From NCBI RefSeq assembly GCF_900103845.1, contig NZ_FNIJ01000003.1, forward strand, positions 310,001 to 374,000: a DNA stretch of 64,000 bases, in the 5' to 3' direction. Under the pieces are notes generated by a model that was not told where the DNA came from, did not search any database, and was given only the letters and a program-made list of their open reading frames with translations. This document shows, in pieces, positions 8,067 to 16,672 of the stretch (its first letter is position 1; each line of letters starts with the position of its first letter). This DNA is from Pseudomonas jinjuensis. GTDB lineage: Bacteria; Pseudomonadota; Gammaproteobacteria; Pseudomonadales; Pseudomonadaceae. The position numbers and the translations under genes were made by a program.

Positions 8067-9563
8067 TCAGCCGTTGCTGGGGAAGGCGAACTGCGCGGCT
8101 TCGTGCGTCGCGCGCTGCGGCCAGCGCTGGGTGATGGCCTTGCGCCGGGTGTAGAAGCGCACGCCGTCCGGGCCGTAGGCGTGGAGGTCGCCGAACAGCG
8201 AACGCTTCCAGCCGCCGAAGCTGTGGTAGGCCACCGGCACCGGCAGCGGCACGTTGACGCCGACCATGCCGACTTCGATCTCGTCGCAGAACAGGCGGGC
8301 GGCTTCACCGTCGCGGGTGAAGATGCAGGTGCCGTTGCCGTATTCGTGGTCGTTGATCAGCTGCATGGCTGCTTCGAGGCTGTTCACGCGGACGATGCAC
8401 AGCACCGGGCCGAAGATTTCTTCCTGGTAGATGGTCATCTCCGGGGTGACGCGGTCGAACAGGGTGCCGCCGATGAAGAAGCCGTTCTCGTGGCCGGCGA
8501 CCTTGTAGCCGCGGCCATCCACCAGCAGCTGGGCGCCCTGCTCGACGCCGCTGTCGATGTAGCCGGTGACCTTGGCCTGCGCCGCGCCGGTGACCAGCGG
8601 GCCCATGTCCAGGCCGCAGTTGGTGCCGGCGCCGATCTTCAGGGCCTTGATCTGCGGGACGATCTTCTGCACCAGCGCATCGGCGATCTGGTCGCCCACG
8701 CACACGGCCACGGAGATGGCCATGCAGCGCTCGCCGCAGGAGCCGTAGGCCGCGCCCATCAGCGCGTTGACGGCGTTGTCGAGGTCGGCGTCGGGCATCA
8801 GCACGGCGTGGTTCTTGGCGCCGCCCAGGGCCTGCACGCGCTTGCCGCGTTTGGTGCCCTCGGAATAGATGTACTCGGCGATCGGGGTCGAGCCGACGAA
8901 GCTCAGGGCCTTCACTTCCGGCGCCTCGATCAGCGCGTCCACGGCTTCCTTGTCGCCGTGCACCACGTTCAGCACGCCCTTGGGCAGGCCGGCTTCCTCG
9001 AACAGCTGGGCGATCAGCAGGGTCGAGCTCGGGTCACGCTCGGACGGCTTGAGGATGAAGGTGTTGCCGCAGGCGATGGCCAGCGGATACATCCACAGCG
9101 GCACCATGGCCGGGAAGTTGAAGGGGGTGATGCCGGCGACCACGCCGATCGGCTGGAAGTCGCTCCAGGCGTCGATGTTCGGGCCGACGTTGCGGCTGTA
9201 CTCGCCCTTGAGGATTTCCGGGGCGGCGCAGGCGTATTCGACGTTCTCGATGCCGCGCTTCAGCTCGCCGGCGGCGTCCTCGATGGTCTTGCCATGTTCT
9301 TCGCTGATCAGCTGGACGATGCGCTGCTCGTTGGCTTCCAGCAGCTGCTTGAAGCGGAACAGCACCTGCGCGCGCTTGGCCGGCGGGGTTTTGCGCCAGG
9401 CCGGGAAGGCGGCCGTGGCGGCGTCGATGGCCTGCTGCACGGTCTCGCGGCTGGCCAGCGGAACCTGGCGGATGGCTTCGCCGGTGGACGGGTTGAAGAC
9501 GGAGGCCGAGCGGCCGGAGTCGGCGAACAGCTCGCCGCCGATCAGGTGCTTGAGGGTGGTCAT
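8067..9563 (-). CDS. bauC: CoA-acylating (methyl)malonate-semialdehyde dehydrogenase BauC
   Basis: The product has 498 residues, full length for the MmsA/BauC branch of aldehyde dehydrogenases. ITPFNFP and the GGAKNH loop are present, and the catalytic cysteine is Cys280 in GERCMA. The enzyme oxidises 3-oxopropanoate (malonate semialdehyde) to acetyl-CoA and CO2 with NAD and CoA, the step after BauA in beta-alanine breakdown. It lies downstream of bauAB, about 110 bp after bauB, with a terminator behind it. It could equally be called MmsA; the bau neighbourhood favours BauC. Confidence 0.92.
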   Translation of the reverse strand: MTTLKHLIGGELFADSGRSASVFNPSTGEAIRQVPLASRETVQQAIDAATAAFPAWRKTPPAKRAQVLFRFKQLLEANEQRIVQLISEEHGKTIEDAAGELKRGIENVEYACAAPEILKGEYSRNVGPNIDAWSDFQPIGVVAGITPFNFPAMVPLWMYPLAIACGNTFILKPSERDPSSTLLIAQLFEEAGLPKGVLNVVHGDKEAVDALIEAPEVKALSFVGSTPIAEYIYSEGTKRGKRVQALGGAKNHAVLMPDADLDNAVNALMGAAYGSCGERCMAISVAVCVGDQIADALVQKIVPQIKALKIGAGTNCGLDMGPLVTGAAQAKVTGYIDSGVEQGAQLLVDGRGYKVAGHENGFFIGGTLFDRVTPEMTIYQEEIFGPVLCIVRVNSLEAAMQLINDHEYGNGTCIFTRDGEAARLFCDEIEVGMVGVNVPLPVPVAYHSFGGWKRSLFGDLHAYGPDGVRFYTRRKAITQRWPQRATHEAAQFAFPSNG

Positions 9564-9606
9564 CGTTCGTGTCTCTTCTCGCTGAATGGGATACGGAGCG
9601 GGGGCA

Positions 9607-9643
9607 AGCCCTCACCCTGCCCCTCTCCCGGAGGAAGAGGGGA
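9607..9643. repeat. CCCTCTCCC-type intergenic hairpin repeat
   Basis: CCCCTCT and AGAGGGG pair around CCCGGAGGA, preceded by CCCTCACCCTG. This is a common dispersed hairpin in gamma-proteobacterial genomes, here between bauB and bauC. Confidence 0.6.
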
Positions 9644-9664
9644 CTGTTCGGTGTGTGATTGGCG

Positions 9665-9952
9665 CTACTTGAGTTCGATCTCGATAAAGGCCACTTCGTG
9701 GTCGCACGGATTGATCACGTTGTGCTCGGTACCGATCTGCCGCGTGTAGCTCTGGCCGAGGACCAGCGGCGCGCGCCTTTCACCCTCGGGGGTTTCCAGC
9801 AGCAGCTCGCCGCCCGTCACCGGGACCACCACGTACTCCATGCCGTGGCGGTGCCAGCCGGTCTCGGCACCGGGGGCGAAGCGCCACTCGGTGACCAGGA
9901 CCTTGTCGTTGTCGATCTGTACCGTGGGCACGGCCTGCGGGCGCGCGCTCAT
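9665..9952 (-). CDS. bauB: BauB, small cupin protein
   Basis: The 95-residue product starts at the ATG overlapping the bauA stop (ATGA), which implies translational coupling. It is a single-domain cupin: WHRHGMEYVVVPVTGGEL carries the first cupin motif with metal-ligand histidines and a glutamate, and TEHNVINPCDHEVAFIE the second. It is cytoplasmic. Its exact role in beta-alanine catabolism is not established. Confidence 0.88.
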   Translation of the reverse strand: MSARPQAVPTVQIDNDKVLVTEWRFAPGAETGWHRHGMEYVVVPVTGGELLLETPEGERRAPLVLGQSYTRQIGTEHNVINPCDHEVAFIEIELK

Positions 9953-11298
9953 CAGGCCACCCCGTCGAGGGCTTCGCCGACCGCGTCGAACAGGCGGTCC
10001 AGCTCTTCCGGCCTGGCGTTGAACGGCGGGCCAAACTGCAGGCAGTCGCCGCCGAAGCGCACGTAGAAGCCGGCCTTCCACAGCGCCATGCCGGCCTCGA
10101 ACGGGCGGATACCGGCGTCGCCGTCGCGCGGGGCGAGCTGCAGGGCGCCGGCCAGGCCGCAGTTGCGGATGTCGACGATGTGCTTGCTGCCCTTCAGGCC
10201 GTGGATGGCCTTCTCGAAGTGCGGCGCCAGTTCGGCGGACTGCTGCACCAGGTTTTCCTTCTCGAGGATGTCCAGGGCGGCGAGGCCGGCGGCGCAGGCG
10301 ACCGGGTGCGCGGAGTAGGTGTAGCCGTGGGTGAACTCGATGCCGTGCTCCGGCAGGTTCTGGCCCATGAAGGTGTCGTAGATCTCGCTGCTGGCGATCA
10401 CCGCGCCCATCGGGATGGCGCCGTTGGTGACCTGCTTGGCGACGTTCATGATGTCCGGGGTGACGCCGAAGTATTCCGCGCCGGTGTTGCGCCCCATGCG
10501 GCCGAAGGCGGTGATCACTTCGTCGAAGATCAGCAGGATGTTGTGCTGGTCGCAGATTTCGCGCAGGCGCTGCAGGTAGCCCTGCGGCGGCACGATGACG
10601 CCGGCGGAACCGGACATCGGCTCGACGATCACTGCGGCGATGTTGGAGGCGTCATGCAGTTCGATCAGCTTGAGCAGTTCGTTGGCCAGCTCCACGCCGC
10701 CGGTCTCGGCCATGCCCCTGGTGAAGGCCAGGTGCGGCTGCAGGGTGTGCGGCAGGTGGTCGACGTCCATCAGCTGGCCGAACATCTTGCGGTTGCCGCC
10801 GATGCCGCCCAGCGCGGTGCCGGCGACGTTCACGCCGTGGTAGCCACGGGCGCGGCCGATCAGCTTGGTCTTCTGCGGCTGGCCTTTCAGGCGCCAGTAG
10901 GCGCGGGCCATCTTCACCGAGGTGTCGGCGCTTTCCGAGCCCGAGCCGGTGAAGAACACGTGGTCGAGGCTGCCGGGGGTGAGCTGGGCGATCTTCTCGG
11001 CCAGCTGGAAGGACAGCGGGTGGCCGTACTGGAAGCCCGGGGAGTAGTCGAGGGTGCCGAGCTGCCTGGCCACGGCTTCCTGGATTTCCTTGCGCGAGTG
11101 ACCGGCGCCGCAGGTCCACAGGCCGGAGAGGCTGTCGAAGATGCGGCGGCCCTTGTCGTCGATCAGCCAGCTGCCTTCGGCGGCGACGATGATCCGCGGG
11201 TCCTTGTGGAAGTTGCGGTTGGCGCTGAAGGGCATCCAGTGGGCGCGCAGGTTGAGTTCGCTGGCGACCGACGGTGCGACGTTGACTTGCTGGTTCAT
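9952..11298 (-). CDS. bauA: Beta-alanine:pyruvate transaminase BauA
   Basis: The product has 448 residues from the ATG at 11298, which has GAGGACC upstream; the longer open frame lacks a site. It is a class III PLP-dependent omega-transaminase. LIFDEVITAFGR holds the PLP-contacting aspartate, and Lys288 in NVAKQV is the Schiff-base lysine, the same number as in P. aeruginosa BauA. It moves the amino group of beta-alanine to pyruvate, giving malonate semialdehyde for BauC. It is first of the bauAB pair and divergent from its regulator bauR. Confidence 0.95.
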   Translation of the reverse strand: MNQQVNVAPSVASELNLRAHWMPFSANRNFHKDPRIIVAAEGSWLIDDKGRRIFDSLSGLWTCGAGHSRKEIQEAVARQLGTLDYSPGFQYGHPLSFQLAEKIAQLTPGSLDHVFFTGSGSESADTSVKMARAYWRLKGQPQKTKLIGRARGYHGVNVAGTALGGIGGNRKMFGQLMDVDHLPHTLQPHLAFTRGMAETGGVELANELLKLIELHDASNIAAVIVEPMSGSAGVIVPPQGYLQRLREICDQHNILLIFDEVITAFGRMGRNTGAEYFGVTPDIMNVAKQVTNGAIPMGAVIASSEIYDTFMGQNLPEHGIEFTHGYTYSAHPVACAAGLAALDILEKENLVQQSAELAPHFEKAIHGLKGSKHIVDIRNCGLAGALQLAPRDGDAGIRPFEAGMALWKAGFYVRFGGDCLQFGPPFNARPEELDRLFDAVGEALDGVA

Positions 11299-11364
11299 CG
11301 ACAGGTCCTCGATGGCTTTTCTTGTCGGGCTCCCTGGCGGGAGGTGATGCGTCGAGAATGATCC

Positions 11365-11382
11365 TGAGTTAAGGTGAGTTAA
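11365..11382. promoter_or_regulatory. TGAGTTAA direct repeats in the bauA-bauR spacer
   Basis: TGAGTTAA occurs at 11365-11372 and 11375-11382, ten bases apart (one helical turn), in the 126-bp divergent promoter region. These are candidate BauR or RNA-polymerase contacts. Confidence 0.35.
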
Positions 11383-11424
11383 AGCCAATTTTTCTCACGC
11401 TCAGTTTCGAAACGGTTAAACAAA

Positions 11425-12342
11425 ATGGCGAAATCCCGCACGCCCGGCCTGGGCCAGGTCAGCGACTTCGAAATCCGTCTGCTGCGGATATTCAAGACCA
11501 TCGTCGAGTGCGGCAGCTTTTCCGCCGCCGAAAGCACCCTCGGCATCAGCCGCTCGGCGATCAGCCTGCACATGGGCGACCTGGAGAAGCGCCTGGGCAT
11601 GCGCCTGTGCCAGCGCGGCCGCGCCGGCTTCGCCCTGACCGACGAGGGCCGCGAGGTGTACCGCGCCACCCAGTCGCTGCTGGCGGCGCTGGAGGGCTTC
11701 CGCGCCGAGGTCAACGACCTGCACCGGCACCTGCGCGGCGAGCTGAACATCGGCATCATCAACAACCTCGTGACCCTGCCGCAGATGCGCATCACCAACG
11801 CCCTGCGCGCACTCAAGGAAAGCGGCCCCGGGGTGCGCATCAACATCGGCATGACCACGCCGAGCGAGATCGAACTGGGCGTGCTCGACGGCCACCTGCA
11901 CGTCGGCGTGGTGCCGCTGATCAGCCCGTTGTCGGGGCTGGAGTATTCGCCGCTGTACGACGAGCGCTCGCTGCTGTTCTGCAGCCGCGAGCATCCGCTG
12001 TTCGCGCGCGACGACGGCGAGATCGAGGTGCAGGAGATCCGCGCCAGCGACGCGGTGGCGCCGAGCTACCGGCTGCCGGCGGACGCCCAGGAGCGCCACC
12101 AGGAACTCAACAGCAGCGCCGGCGCGTCGGACCGCGAAGGCATGGCCTTCCTCATCCTCACCGGCAGCTACATCGGCTACCTGCCCGACCACTACGCCGC
12201 CGACTGGGTCGCCCAGGGCCGCATGCGCGCCCTGCAGCCGCAACGCTTCCACTACGACATCCCGCTCACCGTGGTGACCCGCAAGGGCCGCAGGCCGAAC
12301 CTGGTGCTGGAGCGTTTCATCGAGGCGCTGGCGCAGAGCTAG
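11425..12342 (+). CDS. bauR: LysR-type regulator BauR
   Basis: The product has 305 residues. The winged-helix DNA-binding domain is at about 14-75 (FKTIVECGSFSAAESTLGISRSAIS), followed by a LysR substrate-binding domain. It is transcribed away from bauA, the usual place for a LysR activator of the neighbouring catabolic operon. BauR in P. aeruginosa activates bau genes in response to beta-alanine. Confidence 0.92.
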   Translation: MAKSRTPGLGQVSDFEIRLLRIFKTIVECGSFSAAESTLGISRSAISLHMGDLEKRLGMRLCQRGRAGFALTDEGREVYRATQSLLAALEGFRAEVNDLHRHLRGELNIGIINNLVTLPQMRITNALRALKESGPGVRINIGMTTPSEIELGVLDGHLHVGVVPLISPLSGLEYSPLYDERSLLFCSREHPLFARDDGEIEVQEIRASDAVAPSYRLPADAQERHQELNSSAGASDREGMAFLILTGSYIGYLPDHYAADWVAQGRMRALQPQRFHYDIPLTVVTRKGRRPNLVLERFIEALAQS

Positions 12343-12464
12343 GGTGGCTTTCTCCGTCCTGAATCAATGAGGTGCCCCCGACGCCCGCATAAGCTGCGCG
12401 ACCATCCGCCCGACACCTGCCCGACGGGCAGCTAGGCTGTATGCATCGTCAAGGAGAACCCACT

Positions 12465-12563
12465 GTGATTGGCCAGCCCTGTCCATCGCCCGTGCGCTTG
12501 CGCGCGGGCTCGCTACAGCCGTTCCAGTCACCCCGGCGGATGGAGCCCGACCACCGTGCTTGA
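12465..12563 (+). CDS. Possible 32-residue leader peptide before the Pit gene
   Basis: A GTG start follows a strong AAGGAGA site (12451-12457) and opens a 32-codon frame ending with TGA at 12561-12563. It overlaps the likely GTG start of the downstream transporter (12556) in another frame. Such overlap would couple translation of the transporter to the leader. No family is recognised; it could also be chance. Confidence 0.4.
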   Translation: MIGQPCPSPVRLRAGSLQPFQSPRRMEPDHRA

Positions 12564-14181
12564 TCGCTACGGCATGCTCGCGGCGATGCGCGCCGCCCGC
12601 CTGACGCAGCTGCCGATCAGCCCCGTGCTGCGGGAAAAGGCCGGGCCGAAGGGCCAGGTGGTGTTCTTCCTGCTGCTCGGCGCCAGCCTGGTCTTCTGCT
12701 TCGGCAACCTCGCCGCCGACATCCTCGCCAGCGGCCAGGAAATCCGCATGGGCCTGCCGCTGGTGGTGCTCTGCGTGGCGCTGCTGATCGCCCTCGGCTT
12801 CGAATTCATCAACGGCTTCCACGACACCGCCAACGCGGTGGCCACGGTGATCTACACCAACGCCCTGCCGCCGCGGGTGGCGGTGGGCTGGTCGGGCTTC
12901 TGCAACTTTCTCGGCGTGCTGCTTTCCAGCGGCGCGGTAGCGTTCGGCATCGTCGCCCTGCTGCCGGTCGACCTGCTGCTGCAGGTGGGCAGCAACAGCG
13001 GGCTGGCGATGATCTTCGCCCTGCTGATCGCCGCCATCCTGTGGAACCTCGGCACCTGGTGGCTGGGGCTGCCGGTGTCCTCCTCGCACACGCTGATCGG
13101 CTCCATCGTCGGCATTGCCCTGATGCACGGCGCGCTGGACGGCCACCTGGGCATCAGCGGCGGCGCCTGGGCGCAGCTGAAGACGGTCGGCTACGCGCTG
13201 CTGCTGTCGCCGCTGGTGGGCTTCGCCGGCACCGCGCTGCTGGTGCGGGTGCTGCGTTTCCTGGTGCGCAACCCGGCGCTGTTCCGCGCGCCGGAGGGCC
13301 GCACGCCTCCGCCCTGGTGGATTCGCGGGCTGCTGATCCTGACCTGCACCGGGGTCTCCTTCGCCCACGGCTCCAACGACGGGCAGAAGGGCATCGGCCT
13401 GATCATGCTGATCCTCATAGCCACCGCGCCGCTGGCCTTCGCCATCGACCGCGCGCAGCCGGCGGAACAGTCGCAGCAGCTGATCGCCCTGGTGCAGGGC
13501 AGCGAACAGCAGCTGCATCGGATCGCGCCGCACGAGCCGCCGGCCGATCCGAAACAGGCGCTGCTCGACTACCAGCGGACCGAGACCCTTTCGCCGCAGA
13601 CGCTGCCGGCGCTGGCCGCCGAGTTGCGGGGTATCGAACGCAAGCTGCAGCTCCACCCCAGCCTGGCGGACGTGCCCGCGGCGGAAATCCAGGCGCTGCA
13701 CGACGACCTCTACCTGGTCGTCGAGACCATCCGCCTGCTCGACCACACCGACAGCCAGTTCGACGTGGAGACCTGGAGCAGCCTGCAGGCCCTGCGCGCC
13801 CGCGGCGAATCGGTGATCCGCTTCATCCCGCTGTGGGTCAAGGTGGCCGTGGCCCTGGCGCTCGGCCTGGGGACCCTGGTCGGCTGGCGGCGCATCGTCA
13901 CCACGGTCGGCGAAGGCATCGGCAAGGAGCCGCTGACCTACGCCGAGGGCGCCGCCGCGCAGCTCACCGCCATGCTCACCATAGGCGCGGCGGACACCTA
14001 CGGCCTGCCGGTATCGACCACCCACGTGCTGTCCTCCGGCGTGGCGGGGAGCATGGTCGCCAACGGCAGCGGCCTGCAGTTCGCCACCATCCGCAACATG
14101 CTGCTGGCCTGGGTGCTGACCCTGCCGGCGGCGATCGGGCTGGCGGCGGGGTTGTACTGGGTGTTCAGCCTGGTGCTGTGA
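12556..14181 (+). CDS. Inorganic phosphate transporter, PiT family
   Basis: About 541 residues from the GTG at 12556; ATG 12574 is an alternative and the start is not certain. The two inverted PiT signatures are present: EFINGFHDTANAVATV near the N terminus and GLPVSTTHVLSSGVAGSM near the C terminus. There are about ten membrane segments and a soluble loop of roughly 140 residues in the middle (nt 13440-13850). It should be a low-affinity proton- or metal-phosphate symporter in the inner membrane. A short leader ORF with a strong ribosome site overlaps the start. Confidence 0.88.
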   Translation: MLDRYGMLAAMRAARLTQLPISPVLREKAGPKGQVVFFLLLGASLVFCFGNLAADILASGQEIRMGLPLVVLCVALLIALGFEFINGFHDTANAVATVIYTNALPPRVAVGWSGFCNFLGVLLSSGAVAFGIVALLPVDLLLQVGSNSGLAMIFALLIAAILWNLGTWWLGLPVSSSHTLIGSIVGIALMHGALDGHLGISGGAWAQLKTVGYALLLSPLVGFAGTALLVRVLRFLVRNPALFRAPEGRTPPPWWIRGLLILTCTGVSFAHGSNDGQKGIGLIMLILIATAPLAFAIDRAQPAEQSQQLIALVQGSEQQLHRIAPHEPPADPKQALLDYQRTETLSPQTLPALAAELRGIERKLQLHPSLADVPAAEIQALHDDLYLVVETIRLLDHTDSQFDVETWSSLQALRARGESVIRFIPLWVKVAVALALGLGTLVGWRRIVTTVGEGIGKEPLTYAEGAAAQLTAMLTIGAADTYGLPVSTTHVLSSGVAGSMVANGSGLQFATIRNMLLAWVLTLPAAIGLAAGLYWVFSLVL

Positions 14182-14200
14182 GTGTTGTGCGCCTGTTTTG

Positions 14201-14223
14201 TCGCGGGCATGGCCCGCTCCTAC
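14201..14223. repeat. REP-like element
   Basis: A TCGCGGGCATGGCCCGCTCC-type copy of the dispersed REP family, just after the transporter gene. Confidence 0.75.
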
Positions 14224-14235
14224 GGTGGGGCGTGT

Positions 14236-14305
14236 GTAGGATGGATGAGGTTTTTTTCATCCACCATTGCGGGGCCATTCCGGCATGGCGGGTTATATCC
14301 ACCCC
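14236..14305. repeat. Degenerate copy of the GTAGGGTGGAT element
   Basis: GTAGGATGGATGAGG, a T-run, ATCCACCAT and a distal TATCCACCCC match the pattern of the fuller copies at 26684-26882. Confidence 0.6.
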
Positions 14306-14356
14306 GCGCATGACCATCCGGCACCTGCCCCTGGCTGTGGAAAACTCCGTGGATTA

Positions 14357-14372
14357 CTGTATCTATATACAG
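14357..14372. promoter_or_regulatory. LexA box
   Basis: CTGTATCTATATACAG is a perfect CTG-N10-CAG SOS box with an AT-rich core, 21 bp before the radical SAM start. It is expected to place that gene under LexA/RecA control. Confidence 0.85.
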
Positions 14373-14393
14373 TAATCGTTTCGAAGATTTCCC

Positions 14394-15452
14394 ATGACCG
14401 CCTCCCTCCCGCCACGCGGCCGTGGCACCGGCAGCAATCCGCACAACCGCTATGCGCCGACCCGCTCCGTGCCTGTGGATAACGACTGGCAGGACGAAGT
14501 CCCGCCGGCCCGGCCCACCGAGGTGCGGATGGAGATCGCCAGGACCATCATCGCCCGCAACCAGTCGCCGGACATTCCCTTCGACCGCTCGATCAATCCC
14601 TATCGCGGCTGCGAGCACGGCTGCATCTACTGTTATGCGCGGCCCAGCCATGCGTATTGGGACCTGTCGCCGGGCATCGACTTCGAGACCCGGCTGATCG
14701 CCAAGACCAATGCCGTCCAGGTGCTGGAACAGGAATTGAGCAAGCCGGGCTACGTCTGCGCACCGATCAACCTCGGCGCCAACACCGATCCCTACCAGCC
14801 GATCGAGCGCCAGCAGCGCCTGACCCGTGGCGTTCTGGAGGTGCTGCTGCGTTTCCGCCATCCCGTGACCATCGTCACCAAGGGCTCGCTGATCCTGCGC
14901 GATCTCGACCTGCTCGCCGAACTGGCCAGCCGGCGGCTGGTGCGGGTGTTCATCAGCCTGACCACGCTGGACGACGAGCTGAAACGCATCCTCGAACCCC
15001 GCGCCGCCGCGCCTTCCGCACGCCTGCGGGCGATCCGCGTGCTGAGTGGGGCGGGCGTGCCGGTGGGTGTGCTGTGCGCGCCGATGATCCCGATGATCAA
15101 CGACCGCGAGCTGGAAAGCCTGCTGGAAGCCGCCCACGCCGCCGGCGCGCGCAGCGCCAGCTACATGCTGCTGCGCCTGCCGCGGGAAGTCGGCCCGCTG
15201 TTCGAGGAATGGCTGCAGGCGCACTACCCGCAGCGGGCGAACCATGTCATGAGCCTGATCCGCCAGTGCCGCGGCGGCGAGATCTACGACAGCCGCTTCG
15301 GCAAGCGCTTCAGCGGCGAGGGCCCGTTCGCCGAGTTGCTGGCACGGCGCTTCGCGGTGGCGATGAGGCGGCTGGGGCTGGATCGCCGGGAAAGCGTCCA
15401 GCTGGATTGCGGCGCCTTTGCGCCGCCGAATAGCCAGATGGCGCTGTTCTGA
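14394..15452 (+). CDS. PA0069-type radical SAM protein, SOS-controlled
   Basis: The product has 352 residues. The 4Fe-4S/SAM motif is CEHGCIYC (Cys73, Cys77, Cys80), the CxxxCxxC arrangement with an extra upstream NPYRG, as in the SplB-related radical SAM family. The N-terminal RGRGTGSNPHNRYAP stretch is typical of the PA0069 group. A perfect LexA box lies in the promoter, and P. aeruginosa PA0069 has been reported in the SOS regulon. A DNA-repair role is therefore inferred, but the reaction is unknown. Confidence 0.9.
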   Translation: MTASLPPRGRGTGSNPHNRYAPTRSVPVDNDWQDEVPPARPTEVRMEIARTIIARNQSPDIPFDRSINPYRGCEHGCIYCYARPSHAYWDLSPGIDFETRLIAKTNAVQVLEQELSKPGYVCAPINLGANTDPYQPIERQQRLTRGVLEVLLRFRHPVTIVTKGSLILRDLDLLAELASRRLVRVFISLTTLDDELKRILEPRAAAPSARLRAIRVLSGAGVPVGVLCAPMIPMINDRELESLLEAAHAAGARSASYMLLRLPREVGPLFEEWLQAHYPQRANHVMSLIRQCRGGEIYDSRFGKRFSGEGPFAELLARRFAVAMRRLGLDRRESVQLDCGAFAPPNSQMALF

Positions 15453-15457
15453 TTGAG

Positions 15458-15524
15458 GTCGCGGGCATGGCCCGCTCCTACGAAGAGCAAGGCGTAACCC
15501 TGTAGGAAGCGGGCCATGCCCGCG
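15458..15524. repeat. REP-like inverted pair
   Basis: GCGGGCATGGCCCGCTCCTAC (15461-15481) faces GTAGGAAGCGGGCCATGCCCGC (15502-15523) after the radical SAM gene. The second copy has one inserted base. Confidence 0.8.
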
Positions 15525-15674
15525 AAAAACTCCCGGCTGGACGCAGGAGCGTCCTGGAAATGATGGTATTTCGGGCAGGTGAAACCCCGACTTTGGCCAA
15601 AATCCCGCTGTGCAGCGTCTCGCACCGCCCCGTAAGCTCGGGGGAATCCAGAAGAACAAGAACAGGTACCCGAG

Positions 15675-16478
15675 ATGACCGATTCCCCCGTCGCCGTACG
15701 CCCCGCCACCACCGTCCTGCTGCTGCGACCCGCCCCGGCGGCCGAAAGCGGGCTGGAGGTGTTCATGGTGGTGCGCAATCACCAGATCGATTTCTGCTCC
15801 GGCGCCCTGGTGTTTCCCGGCGGCAAGCTGGAGCGGGCGGACGCCGATCCGGCCCTGCGCGCCCGCTGCAGCGGAGCGGAACGGTGTTCGGACGAGGAAC
15901 TGGCCTTCCGCATCGCCGGCATCCGCGAGGCGTTCGAGGAATGCGGGGTGCTGCTGGCGCGCCGGCGCGGCGAAACGGAGCTGCTCTCGGCGGCGCAGCT
16001 GGCGCCCATCGTCGAGCGCTGGCGGCAGCGGCTGGACCGCGATGCCGCCGACATCGCCGAACTGGTCGAGGCCGAGGACCTGGAGCTGGCAGTGGACCTG
16101 ATGGTGCCCTTCGCCCACTGGATCACCCCGGCCTTCATGCCCAAGCGCTTCGACACCTGGTTCTTCGCGGCAGTGGCGCCGGCCGACCAGTTGGCCCTGC
16201 ATGACGGCAGCGAGGCGGTCGACTCGCTGTGGACAACTCCCGCCGACGCGCTGGCCGAGGCGGACGCCGGCCGTTACACCCTGGTGCCGGCCACGTCGCA
16301 GAACCTGCGCATGCTCGGCGAATCCGCCAACCTGGAGCAGGCGCTGCAGGCCGCCCGCCAGCGCAGGATCGTCAGCGTCGAGCCCTGGCTGCAGGATATC
16401 GACGGAGTCAGGCACCTCTGCATTCCGCCGGACGCCGGCTACAGCCCGCACATCATGCCCGCCCGCGCCGGCATCTGA
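15675..16478 (+). CDS. NUDT19-like Nudix hydrolase
   Basis: The product has 267 residues. VFPGGKLE starts the Nudix box and REAFEECGVLL ends it; about 45 residues separate GGK from REA, an insertion characteristic of the NUDT19/RP2p branch rather than the compact box. Those enzymes cleave CoA or acyl-CoA. The core is followed by a helical C-terminal part. It stands alone between repeats and a terminator-like hairpin. The substrate is inferred from the family only. Confidence 0.85.
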   Translation: MTDSPVAVRPATTVLLLRPAPAAESGLEVFMVVRNHQIDFCSGALVFPGGKLERADADPALRARCSGAERCSDEELAFRIAGIREAFEECGVLLARRRGETELLSAAQLAPIVERWRQRLDRDAADIAELVEAEDLELAVDLMVPFAHWITPAFMPKRFDTWFFAAVAPADQLALHDGSEAVDSLWTTPADALAEADAGRYTLVPATSQNLRMLGESANLEQALQAARQRRIVSVEPWLQDIDGVRHLCIPPDAGYSPHIMPARAGI

Positions 16479-16490
16479 TCCGCCTGCCCC

Positions 16491-16508
16491 GCCGGATATC
16501 CGGCTTTT
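16491..16508 (+). terminator. Short terminator-like hairpin
   Basis: GCCGG-ATAT-CCGGC followed by TTTT, 13 bp past the Nudix stop. The stem is short, so strength is uncertain. Confidence 0.5.
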
Positions 16509-16527
16509 GCCGATTCGCCATGAAGCG

Positions 16528-16545
16528 CTGTCATATTGGCTTCAT
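16528..16545 (+). promoter_or_regulatory. Pho-box-like direct repeat
   Basis: CTGTCAT-ATTG-GCTTCAT resembles the PhoB arrangement of two CTGTCAT units spaced by four bases (7/7 and 4/7 matches). It lies about 130 bp before the carbonic anhydrase, inside a larger inverted repeat (16516-16525 with 16540-16549), so it may be fortuitous. Confidence 0.3.
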
Positions 16546-16672
16546 GGCGGACGCTGCATAAGGGTTCGAGCGGTCATGTCCTACCGCTCATGTCAGATTT
16601 TTTGTGTCTTATCCCTGGGGGTAGATCGTCGGCAGCATAGGAAAATTCGTCGTCATTCTTCGAGGCTGATAC

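Noticed and set aside
12364-14025. 553-codon minus-strand frame opposite the phosphate transporter
   Set aside because: The plus strand has both PiT signatures; the minus frame is a His/Gln/Arg-rich shadow.
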